Source: Muscardinus avellanarius
Lineage: Eukaryota > Chordata > Mammalia > Rodentia > Gliridae
Assembly (NCBI GenBank): GCA_963383645.1
Contig: OY726560.1
Location: 24,778,300 to 24,842,299 of the forward strand
Length of the DNA: 64,000 nt
Direction: 5' to 3'
The notes beneath the pieces were generated by a model, which was not told the origin of the DNA, ran no database searches, and worked only from the letters and a program-made list of their open reading frames with translations. The position numbers and the translations under genes were made by a program. Positions 23,762 to 36,276 of this stretch are shown here, in pieces; position 1 is the stretch's first letter; each line of letters opens with the position of its first letter.

Positions 23762-23964
23762 TGGCACTGGAGATCAAACCCAGGGGCATTCTACCTTCTG
23801 AGAGATATACCCCCCAGCCCTATTTCCTATTTTATTTTTATTTTGAAACAGGGTCTCACTAGGTTGATGAGTCTCACGAATTGCTGAGACAGTCCTTGAA
23901 CCTATGATCCTTCTGCCTCAGCCTCTCAAGTATTAGAATTATGGGCGTGTGCCACCATGCCCTG
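23762..23964 (-). repeat. B1-dID-type SINE
   Basis: tggcactggagatcaaaccc to caccatgccctgg. Confidence 0.88.
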
Positions 23965-23974
23965 GTATAATTTA

Positions 23975-23976
<2 letters not shown>

Positions 23977-24013
<37 letters not shown>

Positions 24014-24026
24014 CTGTGTGTGTGTG
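23977..24026. repeat. (AC)n followed by (TG)n
   Basis: Sixteen AC units (23977-24009), then gtttc, then TG units to 24026. The two arms are complementary. Confidence 0.95.
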
Positions 24027-24027
24027 A

Positions 24028-24100
24028 GTGTGCTGGAGATTTAAATCAGAGCCTTGGACATGCTAAGCATGCCCTTACCACTAAACTCCTCAGCCCTATT
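24028..24100 (-). repeat. ID-type SINE fragment
   Basis: tgctggagatttaaatcaga, 'catgctaagcatgccc', ends ctcctcagccct. The gcttgcctagcat core is kept, unlike the dimeric SINE. Confidence 0.72.
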
Positions 24101-24291
24101 TTTTTTTTTTTTCCCCCCCCGGTACTGGGAATATGGAACCTAGGGGCATTCTACCTCCAAGCTACACCTCCAGCTCTACTTTTTGTTCTTTATTTTGAAC
24201 AAGGTCTCACTAAGTAGCTTGTGAAACTGCTGTCCTCCTGCCTCAGCCTCCCAAGTATTGAGATTATAATCATGCACCACCATGCCCAGCT
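24101..24291 (-). repeat. B1-dID-type SINE
   Basis: T run, C run, ggtactgggaatatggaacc, ends accatgcccagct. It follows the ID fragment immediately. Confidence 0.88.
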
Positions 24292-24860
24292 ATAAATAAT
24301 TTTTATAGCCATTTGAAAACAATTTTTTCTTCAAGTGTGAATTATAACCTTACTCTAGATTTTCATCAAAGGAATCCGAGTCACAGGACATAAACATTTA
24401 TATGGCGTATTGAAGTGAACCTTGGCTTGGCAGTTAAGAAAATCTGGCCTTGAATTGTGGTTGTGACTTATCTCTTACACTGACGTAACAGTTGGGGGAA
24501 CTAATATCTACCGTTCATATGAAATATGGGAAGTATCTGGTTTGCTGATTGACATATAGGTGAATAGCTATTTTTGTAATAGATGCAAAGCTGTTTTTAG
24601 TGCCAACATTTAAGGGTAGTGGCTAAAGGTTATAGTTGTATTATGAGAGTGCAGTTTAACTATGTCTTTCGTCCTGACATTAGGACAAGTATAAACTGGA
24701 ACCCTTCACACTGGAACATATGTTACCCTACAGTAAACACACATCAACATCTTTAGCACTCTCCTTCAACTTGTACATTTTTCATGTACAAGATTTTATG
24801 TTGTTTTAGTTAAGACTTATTTGATCACAAATAATGTTGGATTGTGCACTGCCTTTGTTT

Positions 24861-25036
24861 TTGTCACTGGGGACTGAACTCAAAGGGGTCTACCTGTGAG
24901 CTGCACCCCCAGCCCCTTTTATTTTCTAGTTTGAAACAGGCTCTTCCTAAGTTGCTACGACCCTGAACCTTTGATGGTCCTGTCTCAATTTCCAAGTACT
25001 GGAATTGCAAGAGGTGTGTGCCACCATACCTGGCTA
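24861..25036 (-). repeat. Divergent SINE
   Basis: tcactggggactgaactcaa to caccatacctggct. Confidence 0.82.
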
Positions 25037-25315
25037 AACACTGCTGATTTGAGTAAGCCCAGTGAACCAGAATTCTGGATTTCAACTTAGTCTAAAGCAC
25101 TACCTTTTTCTGGAAAAGAGATAGGTAAAATCAGCTCTATAATGTCGATTCATTTGTTCTAAATATAGAGACCACTATAGTGCGTTTGTTATTCCTTTCC
25201 TTTATATTCTAAATAACTGGATAAATTTGTATGTTTTGGTATTCTTAATAACTTTGGATGAATTTGTTACTATTCCTTTTAAATGCCATAAGGAATGCTA
25301 GCAGAGGATTAATCT

Positions 25316-25318
<3 letters not shown>

Positions 25319-25380
<62 letters not shown>

Positions 25381-25381
25381 T
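25319..25381. repeat. (TC)n microsatellite
   Basis: About 26 uninterrupted TC units, then tctcttttgtaagc. Confidence 0.97.
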
Positions 25382-26234
25382 TTGTAAGCATGTTCTCTAG
25401 TATCCCCTGATACTAGGCAATCATCATTGGTGCTGAGGGTCTACTATATATATTTGGGAGAATGTAGACAGCACAGGGCAATTATAAAATAGCGGAATAA
25501 CCTCATCAAAGTAGAGACACTTAACCTGGACTTTGGGAGTTGGGCAGATTTTCAGAGAAAGGACTTAAAAGCCCAGACCTACAAGATGAGCAGCATATGT
25601 CTAGCCTTCCTTTTGCTTGTTGTTTAGTACTGTATTGCTGAACTTTTTCACACTTGTGGTCTACCTCCCTCTGTGCTTTCTTCAGTTATTATTAGTAAAT
25701 TGTATTGTACTAAGAGACAAATTATGAGAAGGCATAATTACAATAATTGGCAACCAACTTCAACATCTTAATTATACATGTATCTGTTGTTAAAAGTCCT
25801 GCCTTCCTGGCCTATATCACAGTTGGCAGTAAATGCCTACTATTTAAAATGGCAGTTAAAAATTTTAAAAACTGTTATTTTCTAAACAATTTTGATGTTT
25901 TCTGAGGAAAACGCACTGAAACAATCATGTTCACAAAGACTTTATATACTGAAGTATAAGATAATGATATTTCTAGAGGAATTTTGTGTTCTTGATTATT
26001 TTAAGGGTTGTATGTATACTAATTGGTCATTGTGTGTTGGGTAATATTCAGATTAATAGGGTATTTGGGTTAACATTTTTACACCAATTACATAATTGTT
26101 AGGTTTATATTTTTATTTTTTGTGTTCATAGTTCTTTCTAAGAAATTGATTAGATCTATTTACTACTAGAAATAAAAACAAATACTTGTCTCAGAATAAA
26201 ATAAACATTATAGTTAAACAGAACTCCCATGTCT

Positions 26235-26425
26235 AAGTCAGTGGTTCCAGGGAGAATTGGCACTTGTCGTCTGGGGCACATTGGGCAGTGTTTGGAAACA
26301 TTTTGGGCTGTCAGGACCTGAGGGGAGGTGTTTGTTCTGTTGTTGAGGATAGAAGCCAGGGCGCTATGAACCATCCTACAATATCCCACCCGAATGTCAT
26401 TAGCTATGGTGAGAAATCACAGTAG
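26235..26425 (-). mobile_element. MER5A-type hAT transposon remnant
   Basis: 'gtcagtggttccagggagaa', 'tggaaacattttgggctgtc', 'agccagggcgctatgaacca' and 'tcctacaatatcccaccc' follow the MER5A consensus in reverse. Confidence 0.83.
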
Positions 26426-26562
26426 ATCTTACCTGCTGGGAATGAGAATGTATAAGTGTGATGATTTACATAAGCAATTGAAAAAGAAGAGTGTGAATAG
26501 GAGTTACACTAACACAAAATAGGTTTTATTGGTTTCTTGAGGCACTTGTCTGTAGGCCCCAG

Positions 26563-26786
26563 ATTTTTTTTTTGGGGGTGGTGGTGGTACTGGGGATAAA
26601 ACCCAGGGGCCTTCTACCTGTGGGCTATACTCCCAGAACTATTTTTTATATTTTATTTGGTAACAGGGTCTCACTAAGTTGTTGAAAGCCTCACTAAGTA
26701 GCTGAGGCTGGCTTCGAAACTGCATGAACCTCCTGCCTCAGACTCCCAAGTGCAGGGATTACAAACGTGCACCGCCACACCCAGCT
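26563..26786 (-). repeat. B1-dID-type SINE
   Basis: ggtactggggataaaaccca to cgccacacccagctg; variant 'atactcccagaact'. Forms an inverted pair with the next sense copy, about 85 bp away. Confidence 0.92.
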
Positions 26787-26870
26787 GAGTTTTGGGTTAT
26801 TGATAAAACTTTGTCAAGTGGTGGCATAGTGTCATCAAAATGTTTGCATGAGTTACAAATAAGCTTCAGT

Positions 26871-27099
26871 GCCGGGCGTGGTGGCACACGCTTGTAATCC
26901 CAGCATTCGGGAGGCTGAGACTGGAGAATCGTGGTTCGCGGACAGCCTCAGCTACTTAGTGAGGCCCTTTGCAGCTTACTGAGACCCTGTTTCAAAAAAA
27001 AAAAAGGGGGTCAAATAGGGCAGGGGATGTAGGTCAGAGGTCAAATGCCTCTGGGTTCCATCCCCAGACTCGCTCCCCCCCCCCCCCAAAAAAAAAGAA
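26871..27099 (+). repeat. Full-length SINE with 10-bp target-site duplication
   Basis: aagcttcagt at 26861-26870 and 27100-27109. Long C run (27073-27087) before the A tail. Confidence 0.95.
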
Positions 27100-28639
27100 A
27101 AGCTTCAGTGACTTTTTTTGTTGTTGTTATAAGTCAAGAGTTTTTTTCAGGACAAATATAAAATAAGATGTAGTTTACATTTTCCAAAGGATTATTTCCA
27201 AAAATAATGAATCTTTCTTCTAAGGATGGACAGGGCAAGTGTGAGTCCCAACTACCAGATATCATTCAAAGTAGCCTTCTTTTCACATGGATAAGCACGA
27301 GTACCACTATTACACAGATCCTAGTAAAAGGAGCTACAAAGCTGATGATAATAACTATGGAGAGAAAGCAGAGAAACTATTTTACAGTAGGACAGTTGGA
27401 TAATACAAATCTCATACAATATGCAAAATCACTTACCACTAAACGCACACATTAGTAGATACTTAGGCTCACACACTTGGTCTGCCCAAGAGTGTTCTTT
27501 CCAAGTATATGTATTCTTGTATGAAAGAAAAGTGCTGGGTGTTTTATTTATCATGGAACGTCCATGATTCAAGGGAACAGGCTTTATGTAATAGTATGGT
27601 GAGCTATGATATTTAGAATGGAAAATGAAGTCAGTGTTGACAAGAGTAGTTTTGTTTTTATAGAAAACAGCTTCATTTGCTTCAGAACCCATCTCCCACC
27701 TGACCATGATTTCTAATTTTAATTCAGTATGGAAGTCAACAGTGAAAATAATAAATTTAAAACTTTGATCTGAGTATTTATTTTAGTGTGGTGAGTGAAA
27801 ATTGTATGGCAAGAGAATAAGAGACTTTTTCTTAGTGCCTGTAAGGTAAAAGATGTCTGTATGAATCTTTTGACTTGAGAGATTACATTTTTACCCCATC
27901 TTTATACAGTTAATGCCAATAAAGCCATTCCCATTTTTTCAAATTATTTGCGAAAGTAGAATGGTTTAATTAAACAACACTATGCCCTGAGTAAAGTTGT
28001 CAGTATTATTTCTGAGTGAAAACTCAGTTTTAAACATATTGTAATACTGGTATTAGAAAAGTGTTCCCACTTTACTAAGCTTTGATAATTTTAACTTGTT
28101 TCTTAGGCATTTAACATAAAATATTTATAATTTTGGAATCTTTATTTCTTTCTCTTATGTGGGATCACCTAACAGTGACCAAATAATGTTTTGGCTGGTG
28201 ACCTGTGTGAGTAAAGAATTTCCAATTTGGTGGAATGGAGTGGGAAAAATAAGCTTCCTCAATATGGGCCTGTGATCCAAGTTGTCTTTCTCCAGCCAGG
28301 ATGTATCTTGAAACCCTGGGGATGGAAAGGAACCGTCCCTGTCACTGATACATAGCAGCTTTTTATAGAGTGTTGATAATTTTATTAAAACTTTTATTTA
28401 TGTAACCAGTATTGGGATAACATAACTCTTGAAAGTGGTTGTTTTCATGAGTGCTGTATGTCCATTAAAGGTCTGTAAATGATAAGAGTTTGAGACATGT
28501 GTGTTTGGAAGAAAATCTAGTAAGACCTTTTGAGTGGCCTCCTCTCCACGTTAGCCTGACGAGGCCTGTTTTCCGTGTGGGGATCTCACATACATGCTTT
28601 GTTCCCATCTCTTTAGTCTAGAACTCTGTCATTGGGGTG

Positions 28640-28722
28640 GGATGGGGCCGTGGGGGGTAGAGCCCAGGGCCTTGTGCGCGTGCCCGCTCTGCACTGTGCT
28701 GAGCCCTGGCCTCCCTTGCGGC
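28640..28722 (-). repeat. ID-type SINE fragment
   Basis: ggggggtagagcccagggcc, 'ttgtgcgcgtgcccgctctg' and 'gctgagccctggcc' fit an ID element in reverse with unusually many G/C changes. Confidence 0.55.
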
Positions 28723-29086
28723 TCCTTTGCCACTTTTTAAACTTAAATTCATGTCTTGTCCTTCCTCTTACGGACCACTGGCCACTCTTATTTTCATTTT
28801 CTGGTCATTTGAGGATTTCTAGGTTATAATTTTAGTGAATCAGGTTTTTTCCACTTATTTCTGTGGAACATTAGCACATGAAAGTACAGTAGCAAACATT
28901 GATTGGAATTTCAGAACTTAGCAAAGAAACATGTGGAGTTTCACCGTGGCATGTTTCTGTGTGTGATCCCTGCTTTACCTCTCCACCTAAGCATTACCTA
29001 CCATTGCACTATTATTTACTGTTACCATCATTACCATGTAAAACATGGTAAATAAACCAAGACATTTTTTTCAGTTAGGATAAATT

Positions 29087-29090
<4 letters not shown>

Positions 29091-29118
<28 letters not shown>

Positions 29119-29318
29119 GGTACTGGAGATGGAACCCAGGGGCCTTCTACCTCCATGCTATACCTCCAGACCTATTTTATATTTTATTTGGAAACAGGGT
29201 CTCACTAAGTTGCTGAGATCCTCACTAAGCTGCCGAGGCTGACTTCGAACCTGCCATCCTCCTGTCTCAGCCTCCCAAGTTACTGGGATTACAAGCGTGC
29301 GCCACCACACCTGGCTCA
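29091..29318 (-). repeat. Full-length SINE with 9-bp target-site duplication
   Basis: aaattggat at 29082-29090 and 29319-29327. Starts with a T run of about 28. Confidence 0.93.
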
Positions 29319-30230
29319 AAATTGGATGATTTTTTCCCCAAATTATTTGTTCACTTTAATTTTTAATTAAATATATTTTAACTGATGTATAAGAACATAA
29401 AATTGTGCAAATTAGTGAGGTAATAGGTTAAAGTTGGATGATTTCAAACTGTTTTAAAGGATGGTTTGGTTACTTGAAGGGTTTCTTCAATTTTGTTTCA
29501 TTGTATTTAATAGAGAAAAGATTGCAGAGCAGGTCTCTTGATTTCTCAGCCTGCAACCATCCTCTTGTGCTGTATTGCTTTGTGAGGCATGAAGGAAGCT
29601 GCCTTTGACTAATACGTTTGATTTCCTGGCTGTTCATTTTAAAGGCCTGGAGAACGCTGGAGGATTACCCATATGTCTTCTTTAGGGAACGGGAAGCATT
29701 TGAGTAGACCCAGGAATGCAGGATGTCCTCTCATTTTCAGATTTGCTCCCCTTTGCTGGAATGGCAGCTGCGGGAACCTTTTCTATCTTCGGTTTCCTCA
29801 GCATGAAAGTACCTAAAAATTCTGGTATATTAAAGCTCAGAATAAATATTTATGACATGGATAAACATACATTTACTGACTTTTCTCCCCCCAAATATAA
29901 GGAGAAAGAATGTAAACCATTTAACACCCTTAGCTGAGTAGTCTAATTTTTTTTTTTTTTTTTTTTTGGCAAGGAAAAGACAAATCCTTTGAAGAAAAAG
30001 GGTGGTTTTGTTATTAAGGCGATACTACCTGGTTTTAAAAGTCCCTGAAACTTTTAAATATACTGATTAAATCTAGCTTCTCATGAGGCTATTGTCTGAC
30101 CTTTCTTTAGCACATTTTCAGATGCCTTGGAATATATGCTGCTTCACCAGTATTCGTGGGCACTGCAGTGAGGAATGGATTTATTTATTTGTTTGTTTGT
30201 TTATAGTTTATTTTTGTCATTGTAACCCAT

Positions 30231-30284
30231 AGAACCTAATTCTTTTTTAAACCTGGCAGAACCTAATTCTTTTTTAAACCTGGC
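30231..30284. repeat. Perfect 27-bp tandem duplication
   Basis: 30231-30257 and 30258-30284 are identical (unit starts agaacctaattc and ends aacctggc). No flanking transposon. Confidence 0.95.
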
Positions 30285-31734
30285 AGGAGCCTGCCTTTCA
30301 ATTGTGGAAGACAATTGTTTGGTCTGTTTTGTAGTTTCCAACATCTTTCTATAGTAGTGTTTTTTGGGGGGTGCATTGTAATTTTACATCTTACTGGGGT
30401 ACAGAGTGTTAGAAAAATACATGTACACAGCTCTTGTTGACCTCCCCACTCTACAGCAATAGTCTTGCCTTTTAATAATGTTTGCTCCCCCATACATTAT
30501 TTCTTCTTCTTTAGTCAAAGCAGTCCTCCACAGAACAGTATTTTTTATGAGTTTCAGATTACATAATGACAGCTGATTAGACAAATCTTACTAATAGCTT
30601 TTAGTGGTCTCTGTAAAAACTCCACCATTTCATAAGATTTGTGGATTCTGTGAGAATGATCATTCTCGTTTGAAAGAAGTGAAGCATACACAGAACGAGA
30701 TGGGGGCAAGAAGGGGTGGATGGAATATGTGACGATAAATACCTGTTTTTCGATTTAACTAAACCATAAGAAATTTTCTTTCCTAACCTATCTTTTTATA
30801 ACTCTTCTCAGTTTCCATTTTTGCATCTTCCTGTCTTTAGATTGCAGTCAAGGATGCTCCTAAAAATTGTATTCCTTGTGCTTCCTTCTTAAGTAGCACC
30901 TTTAATACTGATTTTTAAATTGAAATGTTTTTGTGTTTGAAGGGATCTTGTGTGTAAAGGGATCTTGTCTTTGGACGGTTGAGGTTTCAGGAGTGGGCTG
31001 ACCCCCTGTGCAATAAATAGTACATTATAAAGCTGTTTGCTGTATCTGGATGAGTTCAGTTACTTCACTTGGCTGGGCAGTATTTCTGGATAGCACCCTG
31101 TTTTCTGAGTAAGCTGGCACTACTGCTCACCCTTCCCGGCTCCAAGCCCATTATCAGCAGCTTCTTTCTTAAAGTCACCTGTGGGAATGAGATAGGGAAT
31201 TTAATCCCCATCCTTGGAAGAGTTATAAATGGAATCAAAAGATAGAAACTTATATAATACAATGCAATTATATTGTTATATATATGATAATAATAGAACA
31301 CCCAAGATTACCTTTTCTTGAAATCTAATTTCTGTAGCTTGTCTCTCTCTTTATTGAATCTGTTCTTTATTGTACTGAATATAATTAGCTTTAGTTTAGT
31401 ATCTTGAAGTATTTTTTCGTTTTGCAGTCCTTTCTCAGGGTGGATTGTATTTTGGTCATACTTATATTTGTACATATGAACTCTGTTTCATGAAATGAGT
31501 GTTACAGATTTACAGAATTTCTTTTTTGTAATCACACATAACACTCTCCATTCTTCTTTCCCATTTTTCTGATTTACCCCTAATCCCAAAAGGGAGATGA
31601 TAAGGAGTTTGAATAACACTTTGTGGTGGAATTAATCAAACTCAGTTTTTCAAAAACAGTGCCTTTGATCCAGTAAATGCCATATGCTGAAGATCGTAAG
31701 CTAGCACTTCTGAGTAGTGGGTGATGGTGATAGC

Positions 31735-31885
31735 CTATTGAGTCACTTCATTCTCTTAACATAGCTGTGGGAGATGTAGATACTGTCCTCCTCATCCTCT
31801 TGTAACAGTGGAAACCTAGATTGAGATAATTTGTCCTGAGTTACACAGCTAATGTAATTTAGAACATGATGGATGTAAAGAAGTT
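31735..31885 (-). repeat. MIR element (antisense)
   Basis: 'gtgggagatgtagatactgt', 'cagtggaaacctagattgag' and 'gagttacacagctaatgtaa' follow the MIR core in reverse. Confidence 0.65.
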
Positions 31886-32554
31886 ATTCAGACCAGCTTA
31901 GATTCAGAATAGCCTTGTGTCTTGTCCTGTTACCTGCTTCCAATGGTCTAGGAGTACTGGTGCCCAGGTTTTTAGGGGATTGTGGGAAATGTGGCAAGTT
32001 GGCCAGAAATAGAAAAATTCTGTCAATGTGTATGTGTGTATTTCTATAACATTATATGTATGGAACAATTTGTGGAAAAAATAGTGGTTAAAAATAAAGC
32101 ACAAAATTTTTATGATCTTTTTCCCTGGAGAATGATTAGAATTTTAGCATATTTCTTCCCAGTCTTTCTTTTTAGGAAGAGGGACCAACCCAAGTTGTTT
32201 ACATATTGGGATTTATATGGCTTAGTATCTCACAAGTACTTTCCCATGCCATTAAACATTTTTAGAGATGTTCTAAATGATTTTGGCCTTGGCAAAAATT
32301 TTTTTTAAGAAAGAAGATGGCCATATGAGCTGAGTGAGGGAGAAGCAGTCCAGGTTGACTCAGTAGTGTCCTCTCACTGAAGAAGAGAATGATAGAATTA
32401 TACATAGACTTTAAAGGGATGCTGATGAGTCAGTGTGTACCATTATAGTGGGGAGTATCTGTGAGATCTTCCTTAAAAATGCTCACTCAGCAAAGAGTCA
32501 TCTGGGCTGGAGGTCAGTTCTCGAAGTCTGTCAGCATATTCTTTCAGGTTGAAA

Positions 32555-32610
32555 CCATTATTTTCTAGGTGAGGAAATTGAGCTCCAGAGAGAATAATGG
32601 TAACAACCGC
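32555..32610 (-). repeat. Possible MIR fragment
   Basis: 'ctaggtgaggaaattgagct' plus 'ccagagagaataatgg' resemble the 'gatgaggaaactgaggc' part of MIR. Short and uncertain. Confidence 0.35.
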
Positions 32611-33348
32611 AGGTTCATTGGACAGCTGTACTGCAGGGGCACCCTTTAGGTGATGTCACGGTCGGGAGCTTTATCAGCCTGGTGGTACAGGTGGTATTCA
32701 GCAAATGGCTTCTGAATGAGTGAATTCTGTAGATCATCACTTGGTGTGTGGACTGCAAACAGACTCTCCTAAAAGTGATATTTGCTTTCTTGAATATTTA
32801 GTGTTCACTACTAGTGCCTCACATTCTTTTTTTTTCTTTTTCTTTTTTCTTTTTGAGTTTGAGTTTGAAATTGCTAGCAAAAAAAGAAGAAGAAATGGAT
32901 AGATTGTAGAATGAAACAGTACATTTTTGGTAGTCCTTTTTGTCTCTTTTTTAGAACTTGTACAATCTGTTTTCTGTGTTTTCAAAAGTACTCATGAGGT
33001 CATTCTCTTTTTGTTTTACATTAAAAACTCAGACTTACAAGAAAGGCAAATCAAACATAAATTTTTTTTTATCACAGAGTATCTTCAGCTCCTTAAAAAA
33101 TTGCACAGTAATTTTCATTGAGGCCTCTCATGAAAAATCATTTTAGGGCTCAATAGTAGGGAAAGTGACTGGTTTTAAGATCTGTTTTGAGATCTCTTCC
33201 TCCTTTGGATAAGATGAATGACCACATTTCCTTGTTGCTTATTGGCAGAATGCTCAGAGCCAAATTTGTATATATTAATCAGAATATCTCTTCTGACTCG
33301 CTTTGTTCAAATCTCAGCCTCACCTTCAGTTCCTGCTTTCTGGATTCT

Positions 33349-33573
33349 TTTTTTTTTTTTTTTTTTTAATTTTATTTTATTTTATTTTATTTTTTTTGCC
33401 ACTGGAGTTCCCGGAAGCCCTTCTACCTCTGGGCTACACTCCCAGACCTATTTTTATATTTTCTTTTGGAAACAGGGTCTCTTAAGCCAGCGCGGCTTGG
33501 CTTGGAACCTACACGATCCTCCTGTTTCTGCCTCCCAAGCGCGGGGATTACAAGCATGCGCCACCACGCCCGG
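33349..33573 (-). repeat. Full-length SINE with 16-bp target-site duplication
   Basis: ctgctttctggattct at 33333-33348 and 33574-33589. Tail contains a TTTTA run. Variant with 'gggctacactcccagacct' and 'ggtctcttaagccagc'. Confidence 0.96.
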
Positions 33574-33633
33574 CTGCTTTCTGGATTCTAATACAGACTT
33601 TCTCTTGTCCTGACTGATCATTTGTATAATTTA

Positions 33634-33834
33634 TTTATTTATTTATTTATTTTTTGGTGGTACTGGGGTTCCTGAAAGCCCTTCTACATCCGGGATACAC
33701 TCCCATGGGCTATACTCCCAGACCTTTTTTTTTTTTTAACTTTTTTTATGTGGAAACAGGGTCTCTTAAGCCAGCAAGGCTGGCTCCGAACCAGCATGAT
33801 CCTCCTGTCTCCGCCTCCCAAGCACGGGGATCAT
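33634..33834 (-). repeat. 5'-truncated SINE with target-site duplication
   Basis: tttgtataattta occurs at 33621-33633 and 33835-33847. The element ends at 'agcacgggga', lacking the last ~35 bases of its 5' end. Same variant as the preceding copy; an internal partial duplication of 'gggctatactcccagacc' is present. Confidence 0.9.
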
Positions 33835-33898
33835 TTTGTATAATTTAATGCAGGCTACTTCAAATCTAGTGTAGTGGGTGAGAACACATGGACACAAA

Positions 33899-34034
33899 GC
33901 CAGACATGGTGGTGCACACCTATAGTTCCAGTTCCTTGGGGCTGAGATGGGGGAAGTTTAAAATAAAAAAGGTTCAAAATAAAAAATAAAATAGGGTTGG
34001 CAGATAATTCGGAGATAGACTGCCCAAATTCAGT
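33899..34034 (+). repeat. Degenerate SINE
   Basis: gccagacatggtggtgcaca, an expanded A-rich centre, 'agggttggcagataattcgg'. Confidence 0.7.
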
Positions 34035-35666
34035 TTCTATATGTATGTGCGTATACACATAAACACAAGTATACATACTCACACAATCTTCTAGTAATTA
34101 TAGTTTCTTTGTAATACAGCAGTCACATGTTTACCATTTTATTCTTCCTGAATATATTCCACACCTAGCTTTATGCCAGCTTTAATCTAGTACCTCCTGT
34201 ATCGCTGCTAAAAATGTGACAGAGATGTTACTTGTCTTCATGAAAGAGTCTAAGTTTTTTACCTAAACCCAGTGATTCTCATTTTGTTTCTTACCACATC
34301 ATGTCTTTACTTGAAGCAAGAAGCAGCAGTGCTCAGGAAGTTATTTTTTATAGGACAGTTCTTTATGGTGAGGGGTCTATATTCTTGTCTTGGCCCAGGT
34401 GAATTTGGTTTGTTTATGTAAACAAATGTCAGATAACATAGAATTAACTTCTTGTTTTCTGTCATCCATTTACATGTATGTGTATGTGTTTTCGTGACCA
34501 AGAGCATAAATGCATAAGTATTTTAAATTTTTATAACCTCAAAGGAGTGGGAGGTCTTGGCTGTGTTTTGCAGTTTGGTTAAGAAGATAATATATGTTAC
34601 AGGATGTACATGCTATTTTTCTGTGAAGAATAGAGCATATTTCATGGATGACTTTTTGAAACAACATTAAAACCTTTCAGAAAAACTGATTTCCAATAAT
34701 CATCGAGGCTCTTAATAGTTTTAACAGATAAAATAGAATGACTGTCCTCCCATTTCTTATACTCAGCTTAGCATCCAAAAGAAGTTATTTTATTAGAATT
34801 AATAAACTCTTGAAAGAAAAAATTATAACCATCCAGGACAAAGGCAATATATTTGTTATTTCTTTTTAAATGGGATAGAATCATTTCTAGGTAGAGTAGA
34901 ATTTATATTGGATACTTTATTGTGAAAAATTGAACTTTTACCAAAGTTTTTGAGCAGTCATGGAAGTGCTATTAATAACAGATGTATTAATTGAAACAAG
35001 GGGTGAATACATGCTTTAGACTGGGTGAAGAGAATGTGAAAGTTTGAAGAAATCCCTGTATTCCATAATTCTCTGTACCCAGTGTAGACGCTATTTAATT
35101 CTTCTTTCAAATGCACATTCTGTTTGCTTAAATCTACATCTGCTACCAGCTTTGAACATTGCCTGAAACGTATGTGTGGCTTGGCAGCAAGTCTGATGTG
35201 AAAAGGAGAGCACAGAGTAAAGTTGGTCTTGTTCAGTAATGGTGCAGAGCCTTCGCAGTCACCGCCTGTGAGTGCTTGCCGCGGCCCGCGCTGGGTGCTG
35301 CTGGGAAAGGCCTGATGGAGCACCGGTGCCAGAGCGGAGATTTCTGTGCCTTCCGCTTCCCTAAGTTTGTTGAAATCATTGCTCTGTTTTAGGGAAAGTT
35401 GTCAGTTTTGCTTGCTTGCTTTTTAAGCCAGGCATCTCTTGACTGAATTTATTTCTTTCCTAGAACTAGATCTGGTCTCTCTTCCTTTACTTGATGGATT
35501 TGGGTGGGTTATCTTCCATCTGAGCTAGTATTTAGATACCACACAGTTTGGGCACAAGTTTCAAATGTTAGCATAAAATACCAATGTTTTTGGAGCTTGA
35601 TTGAATATTTGTGATAATTATCACTATGGCATTTAAGATTCTTTGATAGTTTTTTTAATCACTTAA
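34035..35666. other. Repeat-poor intronic block with a CpG-rich patch
   Basis: No repeat or exon recognised. 35250-35340 is far richer in G, C and CpG (gccgcggcccgcgctgg, caccggtgcc) than its surroundings. Confidence 0.6.
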
Positions 35667-35767
35667 AATCTTACTGGTGCGTGCTAGTAATCCCAGTGCT
35701 TTGGAAGCTGAGACAGGTGGATCGCAGGTTTGAGGACAGCCTCAGCATCCTAGCAACACTGTTTCAA

Positions 35768-35810
<43 letters not shown>

Positions 35811-35884
35811 AGAAGAAAAAAATGTTTTAAAAAAGTGGCTATAGTATAGCTTGGAGGCCCCTGGGTTCAATCCCTGGTAGTGCT
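35667..35884 (+). repeat. SINE with expanded internal A run
   Basis: ctggtgcgtgctagtaatcc to tcaatccctggtagtgc. The A-rich linker has grown to about 38 A (35771-35808). Confidence 0.85.
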
Positions 35885-36098
35885 AAAGTATTGCTTAATT
35901 TAGAGATCAGCCATGCACAAGCTATGGTTTCTGAAAACCTAGAAACTTGTCATATACTTCTCTTGTATCAGTGTACTATGCTTATTGATTCAGAAATCTT
36001 TTACTCTGCACTTCACCAGTAAGCCATGACGAAGTTCTTTAAAAATTGTGTTTTGGCTAGGGTTTGGAATCTGAAGTCAAAGCTGTGGTAAACGTGTC

Positions 36099-36276
36099 CC
36101 CCCCCCCCGCAGTACTGGGGATTGAAACCAGTGGCATTGTACCTCTGAGCTACACCCCCAGCCCTATTTTTTTATTCTTTATTTTGAAACAGGTGTCACT
36201 GAGTTGCAAATTGCGATTCTCCTGTCTCAGTCTCCCACATGCTGGGGTTAAAAGCATATGCCACCGCGCTCAGCTA
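36099..36276 (-). repeat. B1-dID-type SINE
   Basis: C run, cagtactggggattgaaacc to caccgcgctcagct. A deletion removes most of the 'aagtagctgaggctg' part. Confidence 0.88.
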
